From contig JAAXZN010000041.1 in assembly GCA_012719855.1 (NCBI GenBank), positions 20,081-84,080 on the forward strand: 64,000 bases of DNA, written 5' to 3'. This document shows, in pieces, positions 56,739 to 64,000 of the stretch. Position 1 is the first letter of the stretch, and each line of letters begins with the position of its first letter. The notes beneath the pieces were generated by a model that did no database searches, was not told where the DNA came from, and worked only from the letters and a program-made list of their open reading frames with translations. Both the position numbers and the translations under genes were made by a program. Source of the stretch: Serratia liquefaciens (lineage in GTDB: Bacteria > Pseudomonadota > Gammaproteobacteria > Enterobacterales > Enterobacteriaceae).

Positions 56739-57053
56739 ATGATTAAATGGTATGAAGAAAGCGACGCCGAGGTGAACCGTAGCATTGCGTTGATCACCGG
56801 AGAAAATCCGGATAAATGGTATCCCTACGGCGGCGTGAAAGGTAAAGACTATTGCAAGAATCCCTCCGATGCCTGGCCGATTATCTGCGCCAATAAAATC
56901 AGCCTGAATGCCGACAGCCAGGGCGATAATCCCCAGTGGCAGGCGAGCATGATCACCCAACGCGGCGAATGGCAGGCAGACAGCAGCAGCCCGCTGCGCG
57001 CGGCAATGATCTGCTTCCTGCTGAGCCAGCAAACCAACGAAATGGTCCGTTGA
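56739..57053 (+). CDS. NinX-like (DUF2591) small protein
   Basis: This 104-residue protein has YCKNPSDAWPIICANKISL and PLRAAMICFL, which match the phage NinX/DUF2591 family. It is not part of a visible prophage, so it is probably a domesticated phage gene or an isolated remnant. Lower GC than its neighbours fits. Function unknown. Confidence 0.7.
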   Translation: MIKWYEESDAEVNRSIALITGENPDKWYPYGGVKGKDYCKNPSDAWPIICANKISLNADSQGDNPQWQASMITQRGEWQADSSSPLRAAMICFLLSQQTNEMVR

Positions 57054-57120
57054 AACACCAGAATTACTGATGATTTTTCCCTTTTTATGACAACAGAACT
57101 GTCTCTGGCGGAGCCTGTTT

Positions 57121-57357
57121 ATGAAGCGCATTATTAAAGGTGATAAAAACTTGTCTCATCTGGTGATTGCCCACGCGGCAATCGATCGTCATGCCGAAAG
57201 CTTTGGTCAGCGCCGACAGGGCTGGCCGTCAACCTATCTGATAAAATATCAAAACGATCGCGTGGCGGTAGAGGTGGTAACACGCCGCCAGTCCTACGTC
57301 GCCACGCTGATGATTGGTGCCCGCAACCTGACCAAACTTTGCGGTCTGTCCAGCTAA
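57121..57357 (+). CDS. DUF4060-like small protein
   Basis: This 78-residue basic protein contains HAESFGQ, GWPSTYLIKYQNDRVAVEVV and RRQSYVATLM, similar to phage-borne DUF4060 proteins. It lies 67 bases after the NinX-like gene. The family match is moderate. Confidence 0.55.
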   Translation: MKRIIKGDKNLSHLVIAHAAIDRHAESFGQRRQGWPSTYLIKYQNDRVAVEVVTRRQSYVATLMIGARNLTKLCGLSS

Positions 57358-57533
57358 AAACCTGCCCTTATTGCCGTTAATCTCAGCATTAAATAGCGCC
57401 TTGGCCGACGTCGCCGGGGTGCTACTCCTTGATGCTCACGGGGTTAAGTGTTAAAAAGCCGCCCGCAGATACATTTATTGAATGGCGAAATCTTGTGCAA
57501 CAGCGCCAGGATCCCACGCCATATGAGGATAAG

Positions 57534-58901
57534 ATGGGCGGTCAGCAGCAGGATACCCCGCTAAAACGCGGTTTAAAAAACAGACACATACAACTTATCG
57601 CCCTGGGCGGCGCCATTGGCACCGGCCTGTTTCTCGGCATTGCGCAGACCATTAAAATGGCCGGCCCTTCGGTCTTGCTGGGCTATGCCATCGGCGGGTT
57701 CATTGCCTTCCTGATTATGCGTCAGCTGGGGGAGATGGTGGTCGAGGAGCCGGTTGCCGGGTCGTTCAGCCACTTCGCTTATAAATATTGGGGCGATTTC
57801 GCCGGTTTTCTTTCCGGTTGGAACTACTGGGCGATGTTCATTTTGGTCGGCATGGCCGAACTGACCGCCGTCGGTATTTATATTCAGTACTGGTGGCCGG
57901 ACATCCCGACCTGGGTTTCCGCCGCGGTGTTCTTTGTTCTGATTAATTTGATCAACCTGGTCAATGTCCGACTGTATGGCGAGACCGAGTTTTGGTTTGC
58001 CATCATCAAGGTGGTGGCGATTGTCGGTATGATCCTGTTCGGTGCCTGGCTGCTGGCCAGCGGCAACGGCGGTCCGCAAGCCAGCCTCAACAACCTGTGG
58101 GAGCAGGGGGGCTTTATGCCGCACGGCATCAGCGGGCTGGTGATGGCGATGGCGGTGATCATGTTCTCGTTCGGCGGCCTGGAGATGGTCGGTATTACCG
58201 CGGCCGAAGCCGCCGATCCGCGCCGCAGCATCCCCAAGGCCACCAATCAGGTGGTGTACCGCATCCTGATTTTTTATATTGGTTCGCTAACGGTCCTGCT
58301 GCCGCTTTATCCGTGGGACAAAGTGGTCGAGGGTGGCAGCCCGTTCGTGATGATCTTCCATGCGTTGGACAGCAGCCTGGTGGCGACCCTGCTTAACGTG
58401 GTGGTCCTGACGGCGGCGCTGTCGGTGTACAACAGCGGCGTCTACGCCAACAGCCGCATGCTGTTCGGCCTGGCTACGCAGGGCAATGCGCCCAAGGCGT
58501 TGACCCGGGTGAACAAGCGTGGCGTGCCAGTGTTGTCGATTGCGCTGTCGGCGCTGGTGACCTCTGTCGGCGTTCTGATCAACTATGTGATGCCCGGCAA
58601 GGCGTTTGAATTGCTGATGGCGCTGGTGGTGTCCACGCTGGTGATTAACTGGGTGATGATTTGCCTGGCGCATTTGCGCTTTCGCGCGGCGAAGAACCGT
58701 CAGGGCGTGATCCCGAGCTTTAAGGCGCTGTGGTACCCGTTCGGCAACTATTTGTGCCTGGTGTTCCTCAGTCTGATCCTGGTGATCATGTATTTCAGCG
58801 AGGGGATCCGTATCTCGGTGTTGCTGATGCCGGTGTGGATCTTGCTGTTGTGGGTAGGATTCAAGCTGACGCGTCGCAAAGGCGCTAACGTTCGGCGTTA
58901 A
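57534..58901 (+). CDS. Aromatic amino acid permease, AroP/PheP type
   Basis: This 455-residue APC-family secondary transporter with 12 helices begins with LKRGLKNRHIQLIALGGAIGTGLFLG, the amino acid permease signature. The EEPVAGSFSHFAYKYWG motif near residue 77 and ITAAEAADPRRSIPKATNQV near 214 are shared with AroP. I start at ATG 57534 because GAGGAT precedes it; a longer frame to 57429 is open but unlike the family. AroP and PheP cannot be told apart with confidence. Confidence 0.9.
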   Translation: MGGQQQDTPLKRGLKNRHIQLIALGGAIGTGLFLGIAQTIKMAGPSVLLGYAIGGFIAFLIMRQLGEMVVEEPVAGSFSHFAYKYWGDFAGFLSGWNYWAMFILVGMAELTAVGIYIQYWWPDIPTWVSAAVFFVLINLINLVNVRLYGETEFWFAIIKVVAIVGMILFGAWLLASGNGGPQASLNNLWEQGGFMPHGISGLVMAMAVIMFSFGGLEMVGITAAEAADPRRSIPKATNQVVYRILIFYIGSLTVLLPLYPWDKVVEGGSPFVMIFHALDSSLVATLLNVVVLTAALSVYNSGVYANSRMLFGLATQGNAPKALTRVNKRGVPVLSIALSALVTSVGVLINYVMPGKAFELLMALVVSTLVINWVMICLAHLRFRAAKNRQGVIPSFKALWYPFGNYLCLVFLSLILVIMYFSEGIRISVLLMPVWILLLWVGFKLTRRKGANVRR

Positions 58902-58909
58902 GCTTTAAT

Positions 58910-58930
58910 GGAGGCGCATTTTGCGCCTCC
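58910..58930. terminator. Hairpin between the permease and a convergent gene
   Basis: GGAGGCGCA (58910-58918) pairs perfectly with TGCGCCTCC (58922-58930). It lies between two convergent stops. No long T-run, so it is likely bidirectional and weak. Confidence 0.7.
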
Positions 58931-58939
58931 GATTCACAT

Positions 58940-59230
58940 TTAGCTGCGTGGCATAAAGGCATTGCCCGGCGCGGAGCGGCCCAATCCCAACAGTTTCCTG
59001 CACAGCAGGAATACCGTGGTGATGACATCGATAGCGACCACGCTAAGCATCAACACGGCCAGCATGAAAAAACTCACCATCGCGCCAAACAACAGCACCA
59101 CCGGTGCCGGCACTCGTACGCGGCGCAGCTTCATCGCGGCATACATTTTCCAATACTGCATCTGCGCCAGCATCGCGCTACGGATACGGCCCATGCGAAC
59201 ACGTGATTTGCGTGATGTAGAACGGCTCAT
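58940..59230 (-). CDS. Small basic membrane protein of unknown function
   Basis: This 96-residue protein has an unusually Arg/Ser-rich first 20 residues (SRSTSRKSRVRMGRIRSAM), a central pair of hydrophobic helices and a short tail. The ribosome site AAGGAGAAG precedes it. No family is recognised. A DNA- or lipid-binding head is possible but not shown. Confidence 0.65.
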   Translation of the reverse strand: MSRSTSRKSRVRMGRIRSAMLAQMQYWKMYAAMKLRRVRVPAPVVLLFGAMVSFFMLAVLMLSVVAIDVITTVFLLCRKLLGLGRSAPGNAFMPRS

Positions 59231-59402
59231 AACTTCTCCTTTTCTGAATGTCCTAATAAGTAAAACACAAGGATCTTAAGAGATGCTTAACAGGCTCTAG
59301 GCGGCCCTGGCATTCTCACAGGGACTGTGACACCACAATATCCCAAAAGGTCCCCGCTGAGGTGAGCACGGTTCACAAAGCGCACCTATCGACTATCTTG
59401 TT

Positions 59403-60452
59403 ATGTTATCGAATCAGCCCGTGCAGGGTGTCCGCAGTGGTCGGGAGAGCAACTTGAAGATAACCAATCGTTATTATGATGCCGGCAAAGCGCACCATAC
59501 CCCGCAAGGCTTTCGTAACCCGGAGCCTACTCTGCGCCGGGAAGGGGATTTGAAGCGCTGGCAGGATGAGCGCAAGCAGCAAGGCTTGCCCAAGCCGCCG
59601 CAAATGGGTTACCAACAGTTTACCCAAAGCTGGTGGCAGCAGGCCGATCTCAGCGGTAGCGACAACGGTATCTGGTGGTTGGGGCATGCCTCAATCCTGC
59701 TGCGTCTTGAAGGCCGTTATATCCTGATTGATCCGGTGTTGTCGCAGCGCGCATCGCCGTTGAGCTTTTATGGACCAAAGCGCAAGACCCCAACGCCGCT
59801 GACGGTACAGCAGTTACCGACGGTTGACGTGGTATTGATCTCGCATAACCACTATGACCATCTCGATCGGCGCACCATCAGGCAGTTGGCGCGCCGTTTT
59901 CCACATGCGACCTTTATCGTCCCGTTGGGATTGAAGAGTTGGTTTCGACGTTATCGCCTGCAACGGGTCGAGGAGCTGGATTGGTGGGATAGCCTGCAGT
60001 TGGGCGACCTGACGTTTCACAGTACGCCGGCGCGCCACTGGAGCATGCGCACCCTGTGGGACCGCAATCGCTCTTTATGGTGCGGTTGGGTGATTCATCA
60101 TCCGGCACTGCGTTTCTATTTTTCGGGCGACAGCGGCTATTCGGAGCGGCTGGCGGACATTGGCGCTCGTTTAGGGCCCTTCGACGTGGCGGCGTTGCCG
60201 ATAGGCGCTTATGCACCACGTTGGTTCATGCAGGAACAGCATATGGATCCGCAACAGTCGGTGACGCTGTATCAGCAATTAAACGCTCCGAAGGTCATTC
60301 CAATCCATTGGGGTGTTTTTGAATTAGCCGATGAGTCATTGGATGAGCCGCCGCAGCAATTAAAACTGGCATTGAGTTCTGCCGGGATAGAGCAACACCG
60401 GTTCCGGCCAATTAAAATTGGTGAGCGTATCCTGCTTGAGCCTAACTCTTAA
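59403..60452 (+). CDS. Metallo-beta-lactamase-fold hydrolase, NAPE-PLD/UlaG-like
   Basis: This 349-residue (or 332-residue) protein has WWLGHASILLRLEGRYILIDP, the zinc motif SHNHYDHLD near residue 142, YFSGDSGYS near 241 and IPIHWGVF near 300. These match the family of N-acyl-phosphatidylethanolamine phospholipase D-like enzymes. ATG 59403 has no ribosome site, whereas TTG 59454 has GGGAGAG close upstream and may be the true start. Probably a cytoplasmic phosphodiesterase or lactonase. Confidence 0.85.
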   Translation: MLSNQPVQGVRSGRESNLKITNRYYDAGKAHHTPQGFRNPEPTLRREGDLKRWQDERKQQGLPKPPQMGYQQFTQSWWQQADLSGSDNGIWWLGHASILLRLEGRYILIDPVLSQRASPLSFYGPKRKTPTPLTVQQLPTVDVVLISHNHYDHLDRRTIRQLARRFPHATFIVPLGLKSWFRRYRLQRVEELDWWDSLQLGDLTFHSTPARHWSMRTLWDRNRSLWCGWVIHHPALRFYFSGDSGYSERLADIGARLGPFDVAALPIGAYAPRWFMQEQHMDPQQSVTLYQQLNAPKVIPIHWGVFELADESLDEPPQQLKLALSSAGIEQHRFRPIKIGERILLEPNS

Positions 60453-61331
60453 GCGTTAATCCGTGACAAGCGGGGCTGGCTTCGCCCTCGTAAACGTCCG
60501 CAAGCCAGTCCCACCGCAGGTTGTAGCGATGTGTCCGGCTTGCCGGACGGCAATATCCGTAGCTTGGCCTAACCGGTTGACCTGAATAGGACCGACGCGT
60601 GATAAAAGATAAAATAAATACGTCAATTCGTCGTTGCTTTTGATCGCGTAAATACCCGCTCGATTTTTAAGATTTAATTTCGCTATAGGTTCACACTGAC
60701 CTTAAGGTTATTGCCGTTATTTAACGGCGTTACGGAGGATGTATTTCTCTGTGAATGCACGACGACAGTGCGTAAATTCTGATTTTGCATGCTTATGCAC
60801 CCAAAAGTGGCACGCTATTTGATTTTCATGGTAGGGCGTCGGCTGCATAAATTGTGGTCAGTCGGAGAGCCTGGCAATAATTTACCCTGGTATTATTGTG
60901 CTGTTGCAGGTGAGGGGATTGCCGAGGAGTGGGCTATGCCAGCGTTGAGCCGTCCGGATGGCAACCCAATGGTCGGATCAGCCGGTCTCCAATGTGCCCG
61001 TTCATCGATATTCAAATGTCGTATAAGAAATTCCATAAAGATTCAAATTTTTTAACGTTCTAAGCGTCCAGCTGGGGTTATATGTTGCAACATTCATGGG
61101 TCAATCGGATGAAAGAATTGTTAAAATTCAGTCAGGATGCGGAGTGTAGCGCAGTGTAAGTGTTAAGCAGAAAATAGCTAAGGCTTCAACATCTTTTAGC
61201 CTATTTAAGCTTATGTTGCTCTCGACCGTTTCAAATATGTGCGACAGCTCCATCAGTGATTAAAAATGGCTTGCCATCGAATACAGAGTATGTGATAACG
61301 CATCTGGGTAAAACGAGGTACAGTTCTGTAT
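60453..61331 (+). other. Long gap between hydrolase and yobF
   Basis: About 880 bases with no convincing gene. There is a 7-base perfect hairpin GTCCGGC/GCCGGAC at 60533-60548 and a GCTGGCTTCGCC stretch that may be repeat-derived. A frame at 60789-61055 has no ribosome site and no family match. The rest is AT-rich and probably contains the yobF-cspC promoter. Confidence 0.4.
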
Positions 61332-61448
61332 ATGTGTGGCATTTTCAGTAAAGAAGTTCTGAGTAAAAACGTTAGCGTTGAATACCGCTTCTCTGCCGAT
61401 CCTTATCTTAGTGCCTCAAGCAGTAACGACTCTAGTTTGTCTATGTAA
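61332..61448 (+). CDS. yobF: YobF small protein
   Basis: This 38-residue protein starts [20 protein letters not shown], nearly the same as E. coli YobF, although its C-terminus is shorter (47 residues in E. coli). It sits directly upstream of cspC, as in E. coli, where the two share a heat-induced transcript. Supported by sequence and gene order. Confidence 0.9.
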   Translation: MCGIFSKEVLSKNVSVEYRFSADPYLSASSSNDSSLSM

Positions 61449-61489
61449 CGCCTACGGGCGGTTTAAACAATCCAAAGGAAATACTCAAG

Positions 61490-61699
61490 ATGGCAAAGAT
61501 CAAAGGTCAAGTTAAGTGGTTCAACGAATCTAAAGGTTTCGGTTTCATCACTCCAGCTGACGGCAGCAAAGACGTGTTCGTACACTTCTCTGCAATCCAG
61601 GGTAACGGCTTCAAAACCCTGGCTGAAGGCCAGAACGTTGAGTTCGAAATCCAAGATGGCCAGAAAGGCCCATCTGCAGTAAACGTTACTGCAATCTAA
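61490..61699 (+). CDS. cspC: Cold-shock-like RNA chaperone CspC
   Basis: This 69-residue protein has RNP1 KGFGFI and RNP2 VFVHF on a five-strand OB fold and differs from E. coli CspC by only one residue by eye (Ser for Ala near the end). CspC is constitutive, binds single-stranded RNA and helps stabilise stress transcripts. A strong terminator follows. Confidence 0.97.
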   Translation: MAKIKGQVKWFNESKGFGFITPADGSKDVFVHFSAIQGNGFKTLAEGQNVEFEIQDGQKGPSAVNVTAI

Positions 61700-61715
61700 T
61701 CAGCGTCAGCTGTAC

Positions 61716-61743
61716 AAAAAACCCGCCTTGGTGCGGGTTTTTT
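61716..61743. terminator. cspC terminator, symmetric
   Basis: AAAAAACCCGC and GCGGGTTTTTT flank a 6-base loop, so it can end transcripts from both strands; the convergent laccase-domain gene ends nearby. Confidence 0.93.
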
Positions 61744-61754
61744 CGTTTCTGCTA

Positions 61755-62468
61755 TTAGCCTGTGATAATAATGGCCGCGTACTGATTGCGTCCGGTGATG
61801 CCAGGGTGACTGGGATCCTGTTCGCGTCGGTGGCTGTTGCGCCGATAGCTGGTGTATTTAAACCGCTGCGGCTGGAGCGGGTCGGTATTTGGCGTGCAGA
61901 TAGTGCAGCTCCCGGCATGGTCCACGGCGGCGAACCCCAGCTCGTGAAGTTTGGATTCGGCGATCGCGGCCAGATCCAGGTGACGATAGTGGGGGCTGAT
62001 TAAGCTGGCGGGCAGCGGCAACTGCTGTTTGAACCGCGCAACCAGCTCTTCGTTCACCTCATAACAGCATGGGCCGGCCGCAGGGCCGATGGACGCGACC
62101 CAGTTGGCGGTTGAGTCATCTCGGGTGATACGCGCCGCCAGTTGCTCCAGAACGCCATCCAGCAGCCCTCGCCAGCCGGCATGCACGGCAGCAATGGCTG
62201 AGCCGTCGTGGCGACTGAAAATCACCGGCAGGCAGTCTGCCGTTAACACGCTGAGCAGAATGCCCGGTTGGGTGGTATAGAACCCATCGGCCTCACCACA
62301 CGCCTGTGCTGCCTGTGTGACGTCAACGATGCGTGTGCCGTGTACCTGCTTTTTTTCCGGCAAGGTAGCGCGGTAGGGCTGAAGATGCCCAGGCAGCAGC
62401 GCACTCTTGTTGCCGAAACCGTGTCGAATGGCGGGAACGCGGTTGAGAAGCGGGGAGTAATCAGTCAT
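61755..62468 (-). CDS. Laccase-domain (YfiH/PgeF-like) protein
   Basis: This 237-residue protein has the family metal site: KQVHGTRIV, TADCLPVIF, AAVHAGWRGLLDGV and GPCCYEVNEE. The two His and one Cys of this set bind zinc or copper. E. coli PgeF (YfiH) is linked to removal of misincorporated serine from cell-wall precursors. This copy sits near rlmA rather than by clpB, where the main yfiH is usually found, so it may be a second paralog. Confidence 0.85.
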   Translation of the reverse strand: MTDYSPLLNRVPAIRHGFGNKSALLPGHLQPYRATLPEKKQVHGTRIVDVTQAAQACGEADGFYTTQPGILLSVLTADCLPVIFSRHDGSAIAAVHAGWRGLLDGVLEQLAARITRDDSTANWVASIGPAAGPCCYEVNEELVARFKQQLPLPASLISPHYRHLDLAAIAESKLHELGFAAVDHAGSCTICTPNTDPLQPQRFKYTSYRRNSHRREQDPSHPGITGRNQYAAIIITG

Positions 62469-62611
62469 AAAACGTCTTTGCCTGCGTCAGAAAACTTATC
62501 GTCAGTGTAGTCAGTTTTTTTCCTGCTTGGCTAGCCCCCATGGGATGCGCCTTGCATCGCACAGAAGCCTTCTTTAGACTAGCCGCGCCGTATCTCTCTG
62601 GAACCCAAGCC

Positions 62612-63433
62612 ATGTCTTATCAGTGCCCTCTGTGCCATCAGCCGCTTCATTTTTCCTCACCGCAATGGCGTTGCGACGCTAACCATCAGTTTGACCGAGC
62701 CAAAGAAGGCTATGTCAATCTGCTGCCGGTACAGCACAAGCGTTCGAAGCAACCCGGCGACAGCACGGAAATGATGCAGGCGCGGCGCGCGTTTCTGGAT
62801 GGCGGTTTCTATCGGCCTTTGCAGCAGCGGGTAGCCGAGCTGTTGGATGAGGCGTTGGCGCCGGATGCACAGGCGCTGCTGGATATCGGCTGCGGCGAGG
62901 GGTACTACACGGCGGAAGTGGCTGCCCGATTGGCGCAACGACGCGATATGACCCTTTATGGGCTGGATGTTGCGAAGGTGGCTATCCGCTATGCGGCCAA
63001 GCGTTATCCTGCGGTGTCATTCTGCGTAGCGTCGAGCCATCGTCTGCCGTTCGCCGACGCTTCTTTAGACGCCATTCTGCGTATTTATGCGCCCTGCAAG
63101 GCAGAAGAGCTGGCTCGGGTGGTGAAACCCGGCGGGGTCGTGGTGACGGTATCGCCTGGCCCACGTCATCTGTATCAGTTAAAAGAGCAGGTTTATCAGC
63201 AGGTGCAACTGCATGCCGAACAGAATGAGCAGTTCGCGGGCTTTGACTGTGAGCGGGTCGAGTCGCTGGCCTACCCGATGACGCTGCCGGGCGAGCAGGC
63301 GGCCAATTTGTTGCAGATGACGCCTTTTGCCTGGCGGGCTTCTCCGGAGGTCCAGCAGCGCCTGAGCGCCAGTGAAGCCTTCCCCTGTGAGACAGATTTC
63401 GTTATTGCCCTCTATCGCCGCCGGGCCGATTAA
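62612..63433 (+). CDS. rlmA: 23S rRNA (guanine-745 N1)-methyltransferase
   Basis: This 273-residue protein has an N-terminal zinc finger (Cys5, Cys8, Cys21, His25) followed by a SAM-binding Rossmann domain with [12 protein letters not shown] near residue 91. RlmA methylates G745 of 23S rRNA. Start ATG 62612 matches the family ([12 protein letters not shown]); earlier ATGs are in frame but unsupported. Next to mntP, as in E. coli. Confidence 0.95.
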   Translation: MSYQCPLCHQPLHFSSPQWRCDANHQFDRAKEGYVNLLPVQHKRSKQPGDSTEMMQARRAFLDGGFYRPLQQRVAELLDEALAPDAQALLDIGCGEGYYTAEVAARLAQRRDMTLYGLDVAKVAIRYAAKRYPAVSFCVASSHRLPFADASLDAILRIYAPCKAEELARVVKPGGVVVTVSPGPRHLYQLKEQVYQQVQLHAEQNEQFAGFDCERVESLAYPMTLPGEQAANLLQMTPFAWRASPEVQQRLSASEAFPCETDFVIALYRRRAD

Positions 63434-63458
63434 CGTTTCGTGCAAGCAGAAACAAAAA

Positions 63459-63480
63459 AACCTGCCGTTGGCAGGTTTTC
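63459..63480. terminator. Bidirectional terminator between rlmA and mntP
   Basis: CCTGCC (63461-63466) and GGCAGG (63470-63475) with A-rich and T-rich flanks. Confidence 0.88.
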
Positions 63481-63496
63481 TTTGCGTTCTGACGAC

Positions 63497-64000
63497 TCAG
63501 GCGAGGTAGCCCAAATGCTCCAGCAGAATATTGACGCCGATGGCGATCAGCACCACGCCGCCAAGGATCTCAGCGCGTTTACCGAGTAACGGCCCAATAA
63601 AGCGGCCAATCATCATGCCCAGCGTCGCCATAATCATGGTGGCCATGCCGATGGCCATGGCGGTGTGCACAATGTTCACCTGCAGGAAGGCCAAGCCGAC
63701 ACCGATAGCCATGGCGTCCAGGCTGGTGGCGATGGCGGTGGCCACCAGCAGCCAGAAGCCGTGGCGCTTCACTTTTTCTTCTTCTTCCGGTCGGTTTCTG
63801 ACGCCTTCGACAATCATGCGCATACCGAGAATAAACAGCAGCGAGAAGGCGACCCAGTGATCCCATTCCATGATGTATTGACTGGCGAACAGGCCGATGC
63901 CCCAGCCGATAATCGGCGTAATGGCTTCAACCACGCCGAAGATGAGTCCGGTGCGTAGCGCTTCACGAAAACGGGGCTGATGCAGGCTGGCACATTTGCC
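63497..64000 (-). CDS. mntP: Manganese exporter MntP (5' end outside window)
   Basis: 167 residues are visible, reading in from the window edge with [29 protein letters not shown]. About 20 N-terminal residues are missing by comparison with E. coli (188). Six helices with conserved Asp residues ([10 protein letters not shown]) mark the manganese efflux family. In E. coli a yybP-ykoY riboswitch controls it, but that region is out of view. Confidence 0.95.
   Translation of the reverse strand, partial: GKCASLHQPRFREALRTGLIFGVVEAITPIIGWGIGLFASQYIMEWDHWVAFSLLFILGMRMIVEGVRNRPEEEEKVKRHGFWLLVATAIATSLDAMAIGVGLAFLQVNIVHTAMAIGMATMIMATLGMMIGRFIGPLLGKRAEILGGVVLIAIGVNILLEHLGYLA

Noticed and set aside
60789..61055. 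88-codon frame in the gap before yobF
   Set aside because: No ribosome site, odd composition, no family match; may be chance.

Overview
The window reads as chromosome of an enterobacterium of the Serratia type. GC content is moderate to high. NarGHI, AstCADBE, CspC, YobF, MgrB, YobH, YebO, YebW, YccJ, Kbp, RlmA and MntP are all close to the enterobacterial versions. Several lineage-specific loci sit between these core blocks. I see no rRNA, tRNA, CRISPR array, insertion sequence or integrase.

Layout. (1) 1-6010: the end of an exopolysaccharide cluster, with four glycosyltransferases (the first partial), a secreted glycoside-hydrolase-like protein and an EpsG/Wzy-type membrane protein. (2) 6217-13307: narGHJI behind NarL-like heptamers and a perfect FNR box, with a 125-bp palindromic repeat in the predicted leader. 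(3) 13630-21648: eight co-directional genes, almost all overlapping by 4-8 bases: KAS III, extended SDR, metallo-beta-lactamase-fold hydrolase, PaaK-like adenylating enzyme, PAP2-like phosphatase, sterol-desaturase-family protein and two paralogous desaturases. This looks like one operon for an unknown lipid and is the best candidate for an undescribed system. (4) 21767-26400: two small genes, then a CioAB-type cytochrome bd oxidase with a 49-residue DUF2474 subunit, divergent from a MocR regulator. (5) 26553-32140: a five-gene oligopeptide-type ABC importer, convergent with an esterase. (6) 33252-41205: a locus for a glycosylated asparagine or glycopeptide. It has a glycosylasparaginase, a sugar ABC importer with an embedded M17 aminopeptidase, and a LacI regulator. 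The same 16-bp palindrome lies at the start of both transcription units. (7) 41315-48135: astCADBE with sigma-54, NtrC and ArgR-like signals and a nested repeat between astD and astB. (8) 48787-57357: a porin and many small genes, including several very short membrane proteins and the mgrB/yobH/yebO block. (9) 57534-64000: AroP-like permease, metallo-hydrolase, yobF-cspC, a laccase-domain protein, rlmA and the 3' part of mntP.

How the parts work together. The nar operon, CioAB oxidase and ast operon cover anaerobic respiration, alternative aerobic respiration and arginine catabolism. The glycosylasparaginase locus reads as regulated import followed by cleavage of a GlcNAc-Asn-like nutrient. 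The eight-gene operon reads as: condense two acyl groups or extend one, reduce, activate, hydrolyse, then desaturate or hydroxylate; its product cannot be read from sequence. Two families of short palindromic repeats occur between genes. One copy lies inside the other family's element within the ast operon, and another lies between convergent genes.
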